Positions 44,106-52,884 of a stretch of 64,000 bases of DNA are shown here, piece by piece; the stretch's first letter is position 1, and each line of letters starts with the position of its first letter. The DNA is taken from positions 1-64,000 of the forward strand of contig NZ_RBIR01000003.1 in the NCBI RefSeq assembly GCF_003634095.1, written 5' to 3'. A program made the translations under genes and the position numbers. A model generated the notes under the pieces. That model made no database searches. It was not told the DNA's origin and was given only the letters and a program-made list of their open reading frames with translations. This DNA comes from Arthrobacter oryzae (GTDB taxonomy: Bacteria; Actinomycetota; Actinomycetes; Actinomycetales; Micrococcaceae).

Positions 44106-45059
44106 TCAGCCCCCGACGCCGGCGGCGACGGGCCTGCGGTCGAGATGGATGCCGGCGATCATGCATCGCACGGACCCCCCGGCCAGTTCGATCGTGGGAA
44201 CGTCCACGGGCAGCAGGGTGCAGTTTCGTTCGATGATGACCTTCTGCTCCGCCGTCAAGGTTCCCATGGCCCGCCGGGAGAGCGCCAGCACGCGGCCTTC
44301 CGCGCCTTGCAGCTCGATCGCGTTGCCTGCGAAATTGCTGATCTGGTAGGGGCTCAGCTCGATGACCGCCCGCCCTCCGGCGGCAAGCCGTTCCATCACC
44401 TCACGCCGGCGTCCGGCCGAGCGGATCAGGTCCACTCCGACCATTACGAAGTCTGTCGCGACAGTCATCATCACGTTGGTGTGATAGATGGCGGTGCCGT
44501 CTGCGTCAACCGCGTCGAACAGCATGGGCTCATAGCCGAAGTTCGTACAGAACCGCTCCAGCGCCACGGGATCGGCCCGGCGGGATCGTGCGGCATAGGC
44601 CACACGGGAGCCGTGGTCCAAGACCATGGCCCCCGTTCCCTCCAGGAAGACGCTGTCCATTTCCAGCCCGGAGTAATCGATGACGTCCTGCACCCGGTAC
44701 TGGGTCTTCAGGAAGTCCAGGATGTCGCTGCGGCGCTCGTGGCGGCGATTGGGGGCGCACATCGGGAAGATCCCGATGCGGCCACCCGCATGGGTGGAGA
44801 GCCAGTTGTTGGGAAACACACTGTCCGGGCGGGTTTCGTCATGGTCCTCGAACACGTGCACCGTGACGCCGGCCGCCTCCAGCGCCTCGGCCAGCCCCGA
44901 CACCTCGTGACGGGCGGCGGCGGCCAGCGCTTGCCGGTCCCCGGGATGAGCCGGGATCCGGAAGGCCGCCTGGAAGGCATTATCCAATGCCGTCGCCTCG
45001 TTTGGCATGAAGTTGTGCGGCCTCACGAGAACGACGGCGGAGGGGGCTTGAACGGACAT
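44106..45059 (-). CDS. ctlX: amidinotransferase-fold hydrolase, CtlX-like
   Basis: 317 residues from the ATG at 45059; the frame is open further upstream inside the ocd gene, but without family sequence. Guanidino-group-modifying fold: VVLVRPHNFMPNEAT, DETRPDSVFPNNWLSTHAGGRIGIFPM, LEGTGAMVLDH, TAIYHTNVMM (catalytic His) and GGSVRCMIAGIHL (catalytic Cys near the C-terminus). This matches the proteins annotated as citrulline-utilisation hydrolase CtlX, related to dimethylarginine hydrolases. It probably hydrolyses citrulline or arginine-like compounds to feed ornithine. It lies 7 bases after the ornithine cyclodeaminase gene, which consumes ornithine. Confidence 0.85.
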   Translation of the reverse strand: MSVQAPSAVVLVRPHNFMPNEATALDNAFQAAFRIPAHPGDRQALAAAARHEVSGLAEALEAAGVTVHVFEDHDETRPDSVFPNNWLSTHAGGRIGIFPMCAPNRRHERRSDILDFLKTQYRVQDVIDYSGLEMDSVFLEGTGAMVLDHGSRVAYAARSRRADPVALERFCTNFGYEPMLFDAVDADGTAIYHTNVMMTVATDFVMVGVDLIRSAGRRREVMERLAAGGRAVIELSPYQISNFAGNAIELQGAEGRVLALSRRAMGTLTAEQKVIIERNCTLLPVDVPTIELAGGSVRCMIAGIHLDRRPVAAGVGG

Positions 45060-45066
45060 CGCAGGC

Positions 45067-46098
45067 TTACGAGCCGACCGGGGAAAGGGCGCCCACGAGT
45101 CCGAACAGGTTCTTCGGGTCCTCCGGGCTGGCGACGAGGTCGATCTCCACGAAGAAATCGGTGCCGGCGACGGCGTCGCGCACGAACCGCAGGGCGGAAA
45201 AGTCCTCAATGGCAAAGCCGACCGAGTCGAAGATGGTGATCTGTGCATCGTCGACTCGTCCGGCCGCTTCGCCGGACAGGACCTGCCAGAACTCCGTGAC
45301 ACCAAAGTCTGCCGGCATGTGCTGGATCTCCCCTTCGATCCGGGTCTGGGGTGCGTATTCGACGAACACGTCCCCGAGTCCGAGGATCGCCGGTTCAAGC
45401 TCGGTCTTCCCGGGGCAATCCCCGCCGATGGCATTGATGTGGACGCCCGGTTCAATCATGTCCGCCGTGAGGATGGTGGCATTGGCCTTGTCCGCGGTGC
45501 ACGTCGTGATGACATCGGCTCCCCGCACCGCATCCGCCGCGGATGTGGCGATCGTGATGTCAAAGCCCAGCGGCGCCATGTTGGCCACGAACTTCTTGAG
45601 CGCGGCGGGATCCGTGTCCCATACCCGGAGCGTAGAGATCCCCAGTGCGCTCCGGAACGCGAGGGCCTGGAACTCGGACTGGCTTCCGCTGCCGATCATC
45701 GCCATGACGCGCGAGCCGGCACGGGCGAGTTTCTTGGCCACCATGCCGGAGGTCGCCGCGGTGCGCAGCGCAGTCAGGACTGTCATCTCGGTGAGGAACG
45801 TGGGATAGCCGTTGTGGACGTCGGCCAGGACGCCAAACGCCGTCACGGTCTGGAAACCACGCGCAGGGTTGGATGGGTGGCCGTTGACGTACTTGAAACC
45901 ATAGGTTTCGTGATCGCTCGTGGGCATGAGTTCGATGACGCCGAACGGCGTGTGGCTGGCGATCCGGGGAGTCTTGTCGAAGGACTCCCAGCGCCGGAAG
46001 TCATTCTCGACGTAGTCGATCATGCCGGAAATGATGGTCTCCGGCCCGCGTCCGGCAGCCCAGCGCACCATGTTGTGGACATCGACAAAGCGCGTCAT
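45067..46098 (-). CDS. ornithine cyclodeaminase
   Basis: 343 residues of the ornithine cyclodeaminase/mu-crystallin family, in the longer Pseudomonas-type form. Key segments are GFKYVNGHPSNPARGFQTVTAFGVLADVHNGYPTFLTEMTVLTALRTAATS (substrate site with Arg and Lys), the NAD fold AMIGSGSQSEFQALAF, GGDCPGKTEL with the catalytic Asp, and FDSVGFAIEDFSALRF. It converts L-ornithine to L-proline and ammonia. The ATG at 46098 follows GAGGAGG. It is the first structural gene of the ocd-ctlX pair, and the Lrp gene is upstream on the same strand. Confidence 0.93.
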   Translation of the reverse strand: MTRFVDVHNMVRWAAGRGPETIISGMIDYVENDFRRWESFDKTPRIASHTPFGVIELMPTSDHETYGFKYVNGHPSNPARGFQTVTAFGVLADVHNGYPTFLTEMTVLTALRTAATSGMVAKKLARAGSRVMAMIGSGSQSEFQALAFRSALGISTLRVWDTDPAALKKFVANMAPLGFDITIATSAADAVRGADVITTCTADKANATILTADMIEPGVHINAIGGDCPGKTELEPAILGLGDVFVEYAPQTRIEGEIQHMPADFGVTEFWQVLSGEAAGRVDDAQITIFDSVGFAIEDFSALRFVRDAVAGTDFFVEIDLVASPEDPKNLFGLVGALSPVGS

Positions 46099-46166
46099 CG
46101 CGCCTCCTCATTCTCTAGTTAGTTGCTGATGCCACAACTCTAGGATTCGGCGATATGCAGTCTCAA

Positions 46167-46180
46167 TTGCCAAACGGCAA
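46167..46180. promoter_or_regulatory. candidate Lrp site upstream of ocd
   Basis: TTGCC-AAAC-GGCAA is a small palindrome in an A/T-rich stretch of the 161-base gap between lrp and ocd (46099-46259). Its position about 70-80 bases before ocd fits an Lrp/AsnC binding site for the neighbouring regulator. Confidence 0.4.
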
Positions 46181-46259
46181 GCTTTTTGTTGTGAGAGTGA
46201 GCATAATGACGACACTCGTTGTGCATTTTGCTAACTTGACCGTTTGGGCCCCGTGATCC

Positions 46260-46691
46260 CTAGCGCAGCACGGAGCTCAGCAGGAGGCTCGTTTCGCTGT
46301 TGACAACGCCATCGACGCCCCGGATCCGGCCCAGCACTTTGTCGAAGTCGACAAGACTCTCGGTGCGGAGTTCGGCAACAAGGTCCCACCCGCCGTTGGT
46401 GGTGTGCAGTGCCGTGATCTCGGGAAAGCCCCTGAGCTGGCGGATAACCCTGTCCGTCGTCCTGCCTTCCACCGCAATCAGAGCAACGGCGCGAATCGCC
46501 AGCGGGTCGAGCTCATCGCGCACCCGGACCGTGAATCCGACGATGGTCCCGGATGCCACAAGCCGCTCCAGCCGGCTGTTGACCGTAGCCCGCGCAACAT
46601 CCAGCCGGCGCGCCAGGCTGGCCACCGAGGCCCTGCCGTCCTCACGGAGGGCGGAGAGGAGCCTGCGGTCAAGATCATCGAGGGTGGTCAT
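46260..46691 (-). CDS. Lrp/AsnC-family transcriptional regulator
   Basis: 143 residues from the ATG at 46691, chosen because TACATT (46703-46698) stands exactly 6 bases upstream; a GTG at 46697 is an alternative. The helix-turn-helix is LDRRLLSALREDGRASVASLARRLDVARATVNSRLERLVASGTI, followed by the RAM ligand domain with RAVALIAVEGRTTDRVIRQLRGFPEITALHTTNGGWDLVAEL. It likely responds to ornithine, arginine or proline and controls ocd-ctlX downstream. A perfect 13-bp palindrome CATTGTCACAATG (46689-46701) overlaps the start codon, which suggests autoregulation. Confidence 0.9.
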   Translation of the reverse strand: MTTLDDLDRRLLSALREDGRASVASLARRLDVARATVNSRLERLVASGTIVGFTVRVRDELDPLAIRAVALIAVEGRTTDRVIRQLRGFPEITALHTTNGGWDLVAELRTESLVDFDKVLGRIRGVDGVVNSETSLLLSSVLR

Positions 46692-46703
46692 TGTCACAAT
46701 GTA
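46692..46703 (-). promoter_or_regulatory. lrp -10 element, leaderless type, inside a palindrome
   Basis: TACATT on the minus strand (46703-46698) fits TANNNT and is followed by 6 bases and ATG. The palindrome CATTGTCACAATG at 46689-46701 overlaps both. Confidence 0.5.
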
Positions 46704-46925
46704 CGTCCAGGCTCAATATTTTGCTACTTCTATCAATGAAAAGTAAGGTCACTGATCGTTGAATCGGCATATCGCTTACGCCCCGGTCCCGACCTATCGC
46801 CCCTATTGCCCGGGATCTGTGCGGAGTATCGTGGATCCGGGCAGGGCGGTCCCGTCCCGCCCGGCAGGAATCCCCACAGGAAACAGTGCTCACGAGCGTC
46901 AATCGGCGACCGCTTAGGAGGGCCC

Positions 46926-49900
46926 ATGCTTTTCCCCAGTGTCCCCATTCCCCAGCCTCCCCCGCGGCCCGTCGTGGGCAACCTGCCTGATATCGACTCC
47001 AGCAAAGGCATCCTGGGCCTTGTGGAGGTCGCCGAGCAGTACGGCCCTATAGTCCGCATCCAATTCTTCAACCGCAGCATCGTCGCCATCTCCTCCCAGG
47101 AGCTCGTGAACGAGGTGTGCGACGAATCCCGCTTTGGCAAGGTCCTGGGCGTTGCCCTCCGGGAGGTGCGGCAATTCGCCGGGGACGGCCTGTTCACCGC
47201 TGAAACCCGGGAGCCTAACTGGCAAAAGGCGCACCGGATCCTGATGCCGGCATTCGGCCCGGCGGCGCTCAAGCGGATGTTCGTGGGGATGGATGACATC
47301 GTCGAGCAGCTCCTGCTCAAGTGGGAAAGGCTCGGCCCGACGGCCCGGATCGATGTTCCGGACAACACCACCCGCCTGACGCTGGACACGATCGCCCTGT
47401 GCTCGTTCAAATACCGGTTCAACAGCCTCTACCGGGAGGAGATGCACCCCTTCGTCGGGGCCATGGTCCGCGCCCTGGTCGAGTCCGGGGGCCGGGCCCG
47501 CAGGCTCCCGGTGCAGAACAAGATCATGCTGCGCCGGCGGCACCAGCTTGAGGAAGACAACGCCCTGATGTTCGAGGTCGCCGAGCAGATGATCAGCGAC
47601 CGGCGCCGCAATCCCAGCCCGGCGGGAAGCGAGGACATCCTCGACACCATGCTCACCGCGGCGGACCCGGTGACCGGCGAGCGGTTGTCCGATGAGAACA
47701 TCCGCCATCAGATGGTCACCTTCCTCATTGCCGGGCACGAGACCACCAGCGGTTTGCTCTCCTTCACCCTTTATGAACTGCTGCGGCATCCGGCGGTTCT
47801 GGCCAAAGCCCAGGCCGTGGTGGATGAGGTCCTGGGCACCGAGAGCGCCCGGTTCGAGCACCTTCCCCGGCTCGGGTACCTGGACCAGATCCTCAAGGAA
47901 ACACTCCGGCTCTGGCCCACCGCACCGGCCTTCAACGTGGCCCCGTTCGAGGACACGAGGCTGGGCGGCCGCTACGAGGTCCCCGCGGGCCAGCCCATCC
48001 TGGTCCTGCTCCCGCGGCTGCACCGGGACAAGGCGGCATGGGGCGAGGACGCCGGCCTCTTCGATCCGGAGCGGTTTTCCCCGGAACGGGCCGCGGCAAT
48101 CCCGGCCAATGCGTGGAAGCCCTTCGGCAACGGGCAGCGGTCCTGCATCGGCCGGGGTTTTGCCCTGCAGGAGGCCATGCTCTTCCTGGCCAAGCTCCTG
48201 CAGCGCTTCGACATCACCGCGGCGGACCCCGGCTATGAACTGCAGATCAAGCACACGCTGACGATGAAGCCGGAAGGGCTCTTCATCCATGTGCGGCGGC
48301 GGGACGTGCCGATCGAGACGGTGCGCCCCGCCGCCGTCGAACATGCCCGGCAGGCGGAAACGCCGGGCGCAGCCCCCAACGGCATCCCGATCCGGGTGCT
48401 TTATGGTTCCAACGCCGGCACGTCCCAGGACTTCGCCCAGCGCATCGCCAACGACGCCGGGAGGCGCGGCTACAGCCCCACCATCGGCCCGCTCGATCAG
48501 GCAGCCGGCGGCCTGCCCACAGAGGGGCTGGTCGCAATCGTGACGTCCTCCTACGAGGGGCAGCCGCCGGACAACGCCCGAAAATTCGTGGCCTGGACAG
48601 AGGGCCTGCAGCCGGGCAGCCTCGCCGGAGTGCGGTACGCCGTCTTCGGCAACGGCAACAAGGACTGGGCGCGAACGTACCAGGAGGTGCCCAAGGCCAT
48701 CGACGCCCGGCTCGAGGCTGCCGGAGCCGTGAGGATCTATGCCCGGGGCGAAGCCAACGCCCGCGGCGACTTCTTCGGTGATTTTGAAGAGTGGTATGCG
48801 GGATTCTGGCCTGCGGTGGACACAGCCCTCGGGCAGAGGACCAGCCCGCCGACCGCGCAGCCGCAACTTCAACTTCAGTTTGTAGGCAACGTCCGGGATC
48901 CGCTGCTGCGCCAGAACGGGCTGGCACTGGGTACCGTCGTCGCGAACCGGGAACTGGTCGATCTGGCCAAGCCCGGCGCCCGGTCCAAACGGCACGTCGA
49001 GATCGCCCTGCCCGAGGGGATGAGCTACCGGACCGGGGACTACCTGGCCGTCCTGCCGCTGAATCCCAGCGCACTCGTACAGCGGGCCTTGGCCCGTTTC
49101 AATCTCGATTACGATTCGCACGTCCAGCTGAGCATGGAGCGGGGCGACACGTTCCTGCCCACGGGCGCGCCGGTGGCCGTGGGCGAACTGCTGAGCAGTT
49201 ACGTGGAGCTTGCGGTTCCCGCCACGCGCACGCAGCTCGAGGACCTGGCCGATGTCGCGGCGGATCCGGCCCACCGCGGAGAGCTTGAGTCCTTGGCGCA
49301 GGACCGCGGCCGCTACACGGCCGAGATCCTCGACAAGCGGGTCTCCATCCTGGATCTGCTGGAGACGTATCCGTCATGCCAGCTCTCATTCACCTCGTTC
49401 CTGCAGCTGCTGACCCAGCTGACCCCCCGGCGGTATTCCATTTCCTCTTCCCCGCTGTGGAGCCCCGACCACGCGACCCTCACCTTCGCCGTCATCCAGG
49501 CTCCGGCGTGGTCGGGCCGGGGCATCTTCGAAGGCGCGTCTTCGACATACCTGGCCCAGGCCAGACCCGGGTCAAGGGTGGCGGTGACGGTCCGCCCGTC
49601 GAATGCGGCTTTCCACCCGCCGCCGTCCCTGGCCGTCCCGCTCATCATGGTGTGCGCCGGGACCGGGGTGGCGCCGTTCCGCGGGTTCGTCCAGGACCGG
49701 GCGCTGCGGGCGGAGGCCGAGGATACGACGCCGGCGCCCGCTCTGCTGTTCTTCGGCTGCCGGGCCCCGGACACCGACTTCCTGTACCGCGCGGAACTCG
49801 CCGCGTGGGCGGACCAAGCCAACCTCGACCTGCGCCCCGTCTTTTCCACCGCGCCCGACGACGGCCTGAAGTATGTCCAGGACCGGCTTTGGGCCGACCG

Positions 49901-50099
49901 GGCCGACGTCGTCGAGCTGGTCCGGCAGGGCGCCACGGTCTACGTCTGCGGCGACGGCAAGCACATGGCGCCGCAGGTCCGCGATACGTGCGCCCTGATC
50001 TATCAGGAGGCGGCCGGGGTCTCCCGGGCGGACGCCGACGCGTGGATGGATGAGGTGGAACGCACCCACGGCAGGTACGTGGCCGACATCTTCACCTGA
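46926..50099 (+). CDS. self-sufficient cytochrome P450 / P450 reductase fusion (CYP102, P450 BM3-like)
   Basis: 1057 residues; P450 BM3 has 1049. The heme domain (1-465) has the I-helix motif AGHETTSG, ExxR in KETLRLWPTAPAF, and heme Cys407 in FGNGQRSCIGRGFA. The FMN domain (about 480-630) starts RVLYGSNAGTSQDFAQ. The FAD/NADPH part (about 660-1057) has RRYSISSSP, GTGVAPFRGF and YVCGDGKHMAP. It hydroxylates fatty acids near the omega end with NADPH and oxygen, without partner proteins. Compared with BM3, Phe87 (Phe90) and Arg47 (Arg50) are kept but Tyr51 is Ala54, so carboxylate anchoring may differ. The ATG at 46926 follows AGGAGG. It ends by overlapping a converging gene by 8 bases. Confidence 0.96.
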   Translation: MLFPSVPIPQPPPRPVVGNLPDIDSSKGILGLVEVAEQYGPIVRIQFFNRSIVAISSQELVNEVCDESRFGKVLGVALREVRQFAGDGLFTAETREPNWQKAHRILMPAFGPAALKRMFVGMDDIVEQLLLKWERLGPTARIDVPDNTTRLTLDTIALCSFKYRFNSLYREEMHPFVGAMVRALVESGGRARRLPVQNKIMLRRRHQLEEDNALMFEVAEQMISDRRRNPSPAGSEDILDTMLTAADPVTGERLSDENIRHQMVTFLIAGHETTSGLLSFTLYELLRHPAVLAKAQAVVDEVLGTESARFEHLPRLGYLDQILKETLRLWPTAPAFNVAPFEDTRLGGRYEVPAGQPILVLLPRLHRDKAAWGEDAGLFDPERFSPERAAAIPANAWKPFGNGQRSCIGRGFALQEAMLFLAKLLQRFDITAADPGYELQIKHTLTMKPEGLFIHVRRRDVPIETVRPAAVEHARQAETPGAAPNGIPIRVLYGSNAGTSQDFAQRIANDAGRRGYSPTIGPLDQAAGGLPTEGLVAIVTSSYEGQPPDNARKFVAWTEGLQPGSLAGVRYAVFGNGNKDWARTYQEVPKAIDARLEAAGAVRIYARGEANARGDFFGDFEEWYAGFWPAVDTALGQRTSPPTAQPQLQLQFVGNVRDPLLRQNGLALGTVVANRELVDLAKPGARSKRHVEIALPEGMSYRTGDYLAVLPLNPSALVQRALARFNLDYDSHVQLSMERGDTFLPTGAPVAVGELLSSYVELAVPATRTQLEDLADVAADPAHRGELESLAQDRGRYTAEILDKRVSILDLLETYPSCQLSFTSFLQLLTQLTPRRYSISSSPLWSPDHATLTFAVIQAPAWSGRGIFEGASSTYLAQARPGSRVAVTVRPSNAAFHPPPSLAVPLIMVCAGTGVAPFRGFVQDRALRAEAEDTTPAPALLFFGCRAPDTDFLYRAELAAWADQANLDLRPVFSTAPDDGLKYVQDRLWADRADVVELVRQGATVYVCGDGKHMAPQVRDTCALIYQEAAGVSRADADAWMDEVERTHGRYVADIFT

Positions 50100-50676
50100 T
50101 GGCGCGCAGCCGCTCCCGCAGCCCGGCCGCAAGTCCTGCAATGGTCAGGAGGTCGAACAGGCCGCCTCCGATTTCCACGAGACGACGGCGGTTGACCCCG
50201 GAGAGCCGGAGCCGGAAATGCACCCGGGTCCCTGCCCCGGCGCCTGGCCCGTCACCGCGCGGGGGTCCAGCGCCCGGCACCGGCCGCAGCACGATCGCCC
50301 AACTGACAGCCAGCGCGCCGCGTTGCGAGCGGTGCACCAGGACCCGTGGCGGGTCCACGGCGGCGATCTCGAAGGTGGCCCCGGGGCCGCCCCAGTCTGC
50401 AATGACGTCTCCGACGCGGAGGTCCTGGAGCGCCGGGTCAATGCTCCGCAGGGCCCGGCGCCGGCCCGGGATCAGCGCTTCTGCCCAGCGGGGCAGGTAC
50501 CAGCCGGAGCGTTCCTTGCCCAGCTGGGCGATCCACGGCCAGACGGTCTCGGGCGGGGCCGCCAGGTCGAAGCCGCGGTCCATCACCACATCCGGGGCGG
50601 CGACCAGCGCATCGCCGGGCATGAAGGCCCGGACCTCTTCCGCGGACGGACCGACTCCCAGGAATCCGGTGTTCAT
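50092..50676 (-). CDS. SRPBCC-fold (START-like) conserved protein
   Basis: 194 residues from the ATG at 50676 with GGAAGG upstream. The sequence has DVVMDRGFDLAAPPETVWPWIAQLGKERSGWYLPRWAEALIPGRRRALRSIDPALQDLRVGDVIADWGGPGATFEIAAVDPPRVLVHRSQRG, typical of the START/SRPBCC hydrophobic-ligand fold used in polyketide-cyclase-like and stress proteins. Its function is not known. It converges on the CYP102 gene with an 8-base overlap, which does not imply cooperation. Confidence 0.75.
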   Translation of the reverse strand: MNTGFLGVGPSAEEVRAFMPGDALVAAPDVVMDRGFDLAAPPETVWPWIAQLGKERSGWYLPRWAEALIPGRRRALRSIDPALQDLRVGDVIADWGGPGATFEIAAVDPPRVLVHRSQRGALAVSWAIVLRPVPGAGPPRGDGPGAGAGTRVHFRLRLSGVNRRRLVEIGGGLFDLLTIAGLAAGLRERLRAIR

Positions 50677-50739
50677 GTGTGCCTTCCTGCCGGCGGAGTT
50701 CAACGCTTCGTCGCGGCGTTCTGCTATCACTAGTGTCGC

Positions 50740-51735
50740 TCACCCTGGCGTTGAGTTTTCTTGCATCGCACTGTTAGCCCCGTTTGGCGGCGCCGCAACG
50801 TGTTGCTTGGGCTCTGATCGGAGCGGATGAAACGTAAGAACTGCCTGGCGGTGCTGCTGTTCGGTTAATCGGCCCCAGGCAGTTCCGGCGAGAATGAGGA
50901 CAATGCCGCAATACCCCGCGGTCCCTATGGTGTCGTGGGCGATGGTTATGCCGATGAAGGCTGCCCAGACTGGCTCTGTGCCGAGTAGGAGGCTGACCCG
51001 CGATGGAGAAGTTCGCCTGACCGCCCAGATCTGCACGAAGAACGCAAACACGGTGCAGATCAGCACCAAGTAGAGGAACATCACTGCCTGGTGTGCGTCC
51101 AGCCGTGAGAGGTAGCGCGGGATGGAATCCCCGTAAATGAACGAGCCTGCCGTAAATAGGAGCGCGCAGGTTCCCAGCTGCACGGCCGTGAGGTGCAGCG
51201 AATCCAGGGCTTTGCCGCCGGTGAGTTTGTGCATGGAGACAACGTGCGCGGCGCGCATGGCCGCGGCGCCCAGAACGAGCAGGTCTCCAAAGCTAGGAGG
51301 TTCGAAGGTACCGTTGCCGGCGAGCAGAAACACACCGACTACCGCCATTATGGCGGCTGCGAAGAACGTGGCAGGTAGCCGCCGGCGCAACACGACGGAC
51401 TCAAGGACCGGAGTGAAGACCATCGTGAGGCTGATGATGAGCCCTGCATTCGTGGCAGAGGTATGCGCGATCCCGAACGTATCGAGGACGAAGACCGCTG
51501 CAAGCAGCACCCCGATTGGTACGCCGGCGAACACCTCTTTACGCGTCAGAGGCTTCCGCCGGACACCCGCGACTGCAGCCATTACCCCGGCCGCGAGCAG
51601 CATCCGCGCAGCCAGAAGGGCCAACACCGTGCCCGCCGTGACGAGTTCCTTAGCCACGAGATAGGTCGATCCCCAAGATACGGCCACCAGAAGCAGCAAG
51701 AGATCGACCCGGAACCGTGCAAGAAAAGTACCCAT
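50740..51735 (-). CDS. EamA-family (DMT superfamily) transporter
   Basis: 331 residues from the ATG at 51735, which has GGGGA about 10 bases upstream; other in-frame starts at 51753 and 51759 lack a clear ribosome-binding site. About ten membrane helices in two EamA repeats: LLLLLVAVSWGSTYLVAKELV in the first and the segment ending SLLLGTEPVWAAFIGITIAHDTIG in the second. The pattern matches RhaT/YdcZ-type metabolite exporters. The substrate is unknown. It is divergent from the LysR gene at 51809, the usual regulator-exporter arrangement. Confidence 0.88.
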   Translation of the reverse strand: MGTFLARFRVDLLLLLVAVSWGSTYLVAKELVTAGTVLALLAARMLLAAGVMAAVAGVRRKPLTRKEVFAGVPIGVLLAAVFVLDTFGIAHTSATNAGLIISLTMVFTPVLESVVLRRRLPATFFAAAIMAVVGVFLLAGNGTFEPPSFGDLLVLGAAAMRAAHVVSMHKLTGGKALDSLHLTAVQLGTCALLFTAGSFIYGDSIPRYLSRLDAHQAVMFLYLVLICTVFAFFVQIWAVRRTSPSRVSLLLGTEPVWAAFIGITIAHDTIGTAGYCGIVLILAGTAWGRLTEQQHRQAVLTFHPLRSEPKQHVAAPPNGANSAMQENSTPG

Positions 51736-51794
51736 CGGCCAATCGTTCCCCATGTACATCAATTAGCACTAGCCGCTATTTAAGTTGCCTATGC

Positions 51795-51810
51795 ATTAGT
51801 TTGGACTAAT
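51795..51810. promoter_or_regulatory. candidate LysR operator at the lysR start
   Basis: ATTAGT-TTGG-ACTAAT is a perfect-arm palindrome that runs into the lysR start codon and overlaps its -10. Autorepression by the LysR protein would be expected from such a site. Confidence 0.5.
51797..51808 (+). promoter_or_regulatory. lysR -10 element, leaderless type
   Basis: TAGTTT (51797-51802) fits TANNNT and is followed by exactly 6 bases and the ATG at 51809, with no Shine-Dalgarno present. Confidence 0.5.
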
Positions 51811-52726
51811 GGAATTGGGACAGCTTCGCGCTTTGAGGGAGTTGGGCGAGAGGGGCAGCATCGCCGCTGTCGCGGCAGCCCTCCGCGTCACGCCGTCGTC
51901 GGTGTCGCAGCAGCTCAGCGCTCTGCAGCGCGGCGTGGCTGTTCCGCTGACCTTTAAGGACGGACGGCGGACCGCGCTGACGGATGCCGGGCGCGCCTTG
52001 GCCCTGGCGGCTGTGGAAGTGGAGGTGGCGCTTGAACGGGCGGAGCAGGCGGTCGCGCAGTTCCAGAGCGAACCGCAGGGGGTTGTGGCGATCGCGGCAT
52101 TCCACAGTGCTGCGCTGGCGATCTTCGGGCCGCTACTTACTAGGTTGAACGCCCCGGGCCAGCCCGGCGTTACCCTGAGCGACTTCGACGTAGCCCAGGA
52201 AAGCTTCCCCGCCCTCACCCAGGATCACGATCTGGTCATCGCCCACCGGTGGACGGGCAGTCCGCCGTGGCCGGGATCGGTACGCGTGGAACCGCTGATG
52301 TTCGAACCCCTGGACCTCGTGATCCGCAAGGACCACCGGCTGGCGGCCAAAGACTCCATCGACCCAGAAGACCTCCGAGGAGAAACCTGGGTGGCCGTCC
52401 ACCAGGGGTTTCCTCTCGAGAACGCCATCGAGCAAATCGCCGGTGTTGGAGGTGCCGAAGCCCGCATCGCTCACCGGATCAACGAATTTTTCGTTGCCGC
52501 TGCAGTGGTTGCCGCCAGCGACTGCGTAGCATTGATGCCCCGCTACACCACCGATTTGCATCATCACCCGGACCTGCTCCTCCGGCCGATTTCCCGCCTT
52601 GGACCCGGCCGCCACATCGACTGCCTCGGCCGCCCCGAAACACTCGAACGGGCAAACGTGAAAACCGTCCTGGCCCAACTCCGGGTCATCACGACCAGCC
52701 TCGCTGCGCCGCCACTTTCTTCTTGA
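51809..52726 (+). CDS. LysR-family transcriptional regulator
   Basis: 305 residues. The N-terminal helix-turn-helix is LGQLRALRELGERGSIAAVAAALRVTPSSVSQQLSALQRGVAVPLTFKDGRRTALTDAGRALAL. The effector domain follows with VVAIAAFHSAALAIFGPLLTRL and ISRLGPGRHIDCLGRPETLERANVKTVLAQLR. It is divergent from the EamA exporter and likely controls it. The stop codon falls inside the first copy of a 15-bp tandem repeat (52719-52763), so repeat slippage could change the C-terminus. Confidence 0.9.
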   Translation: MELGQLRALRELGERGSIAAVAAALRVTPSSVSQQLSALQRGVAVPLTFKDGRRTALTDAGRALALAAVEVEVALERAEQAVAQFQSEPQGVVAIAAFHSAALAIFGPLLTRLNAPGQPGVTLSDFDVAQESFPALTQDHDLVIAHRWTGSPPWPGSVRVEPLMFEPLDLVIRKDHRLAAKDSIDPEDLRGETWVAVHQGFPLENAIEQIAGVGGAEARIAHRINEFFVAAAVVAASDCVALMPRYTTDLHHHPDLLLRPISRLGPGRHIDCLGRPETLERANVKTVLAQLRVITTSLAAPPLSS

Positions 52727-52763
52727 GACCAGGCTTCTTGAGACCGTGCTTCTTGAGACCGTG
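52719..52763. repeat. three tandem 15-bp repeats across the lysR stop
   Basis: CTTCTTGAGACCAGG, CTTCTTGAGACCGTG and CTTCTTGAGACCGTG follow one another. The TGA of the first copy is the LysR stop; the others lie just downstream. Confidence 0.85.
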
Positions 52764-52884
52764 CCCGTGACCGTCAGGCACTTCGAAAATCCTGTTACCG
52801 GATCTTTGGGGGTGCAAAAAAGGCTCAGGTGAACCGCGGGCCGGAGGCTATGGCATCCAGATCATGAGCGTTTACGGTGGGTTC

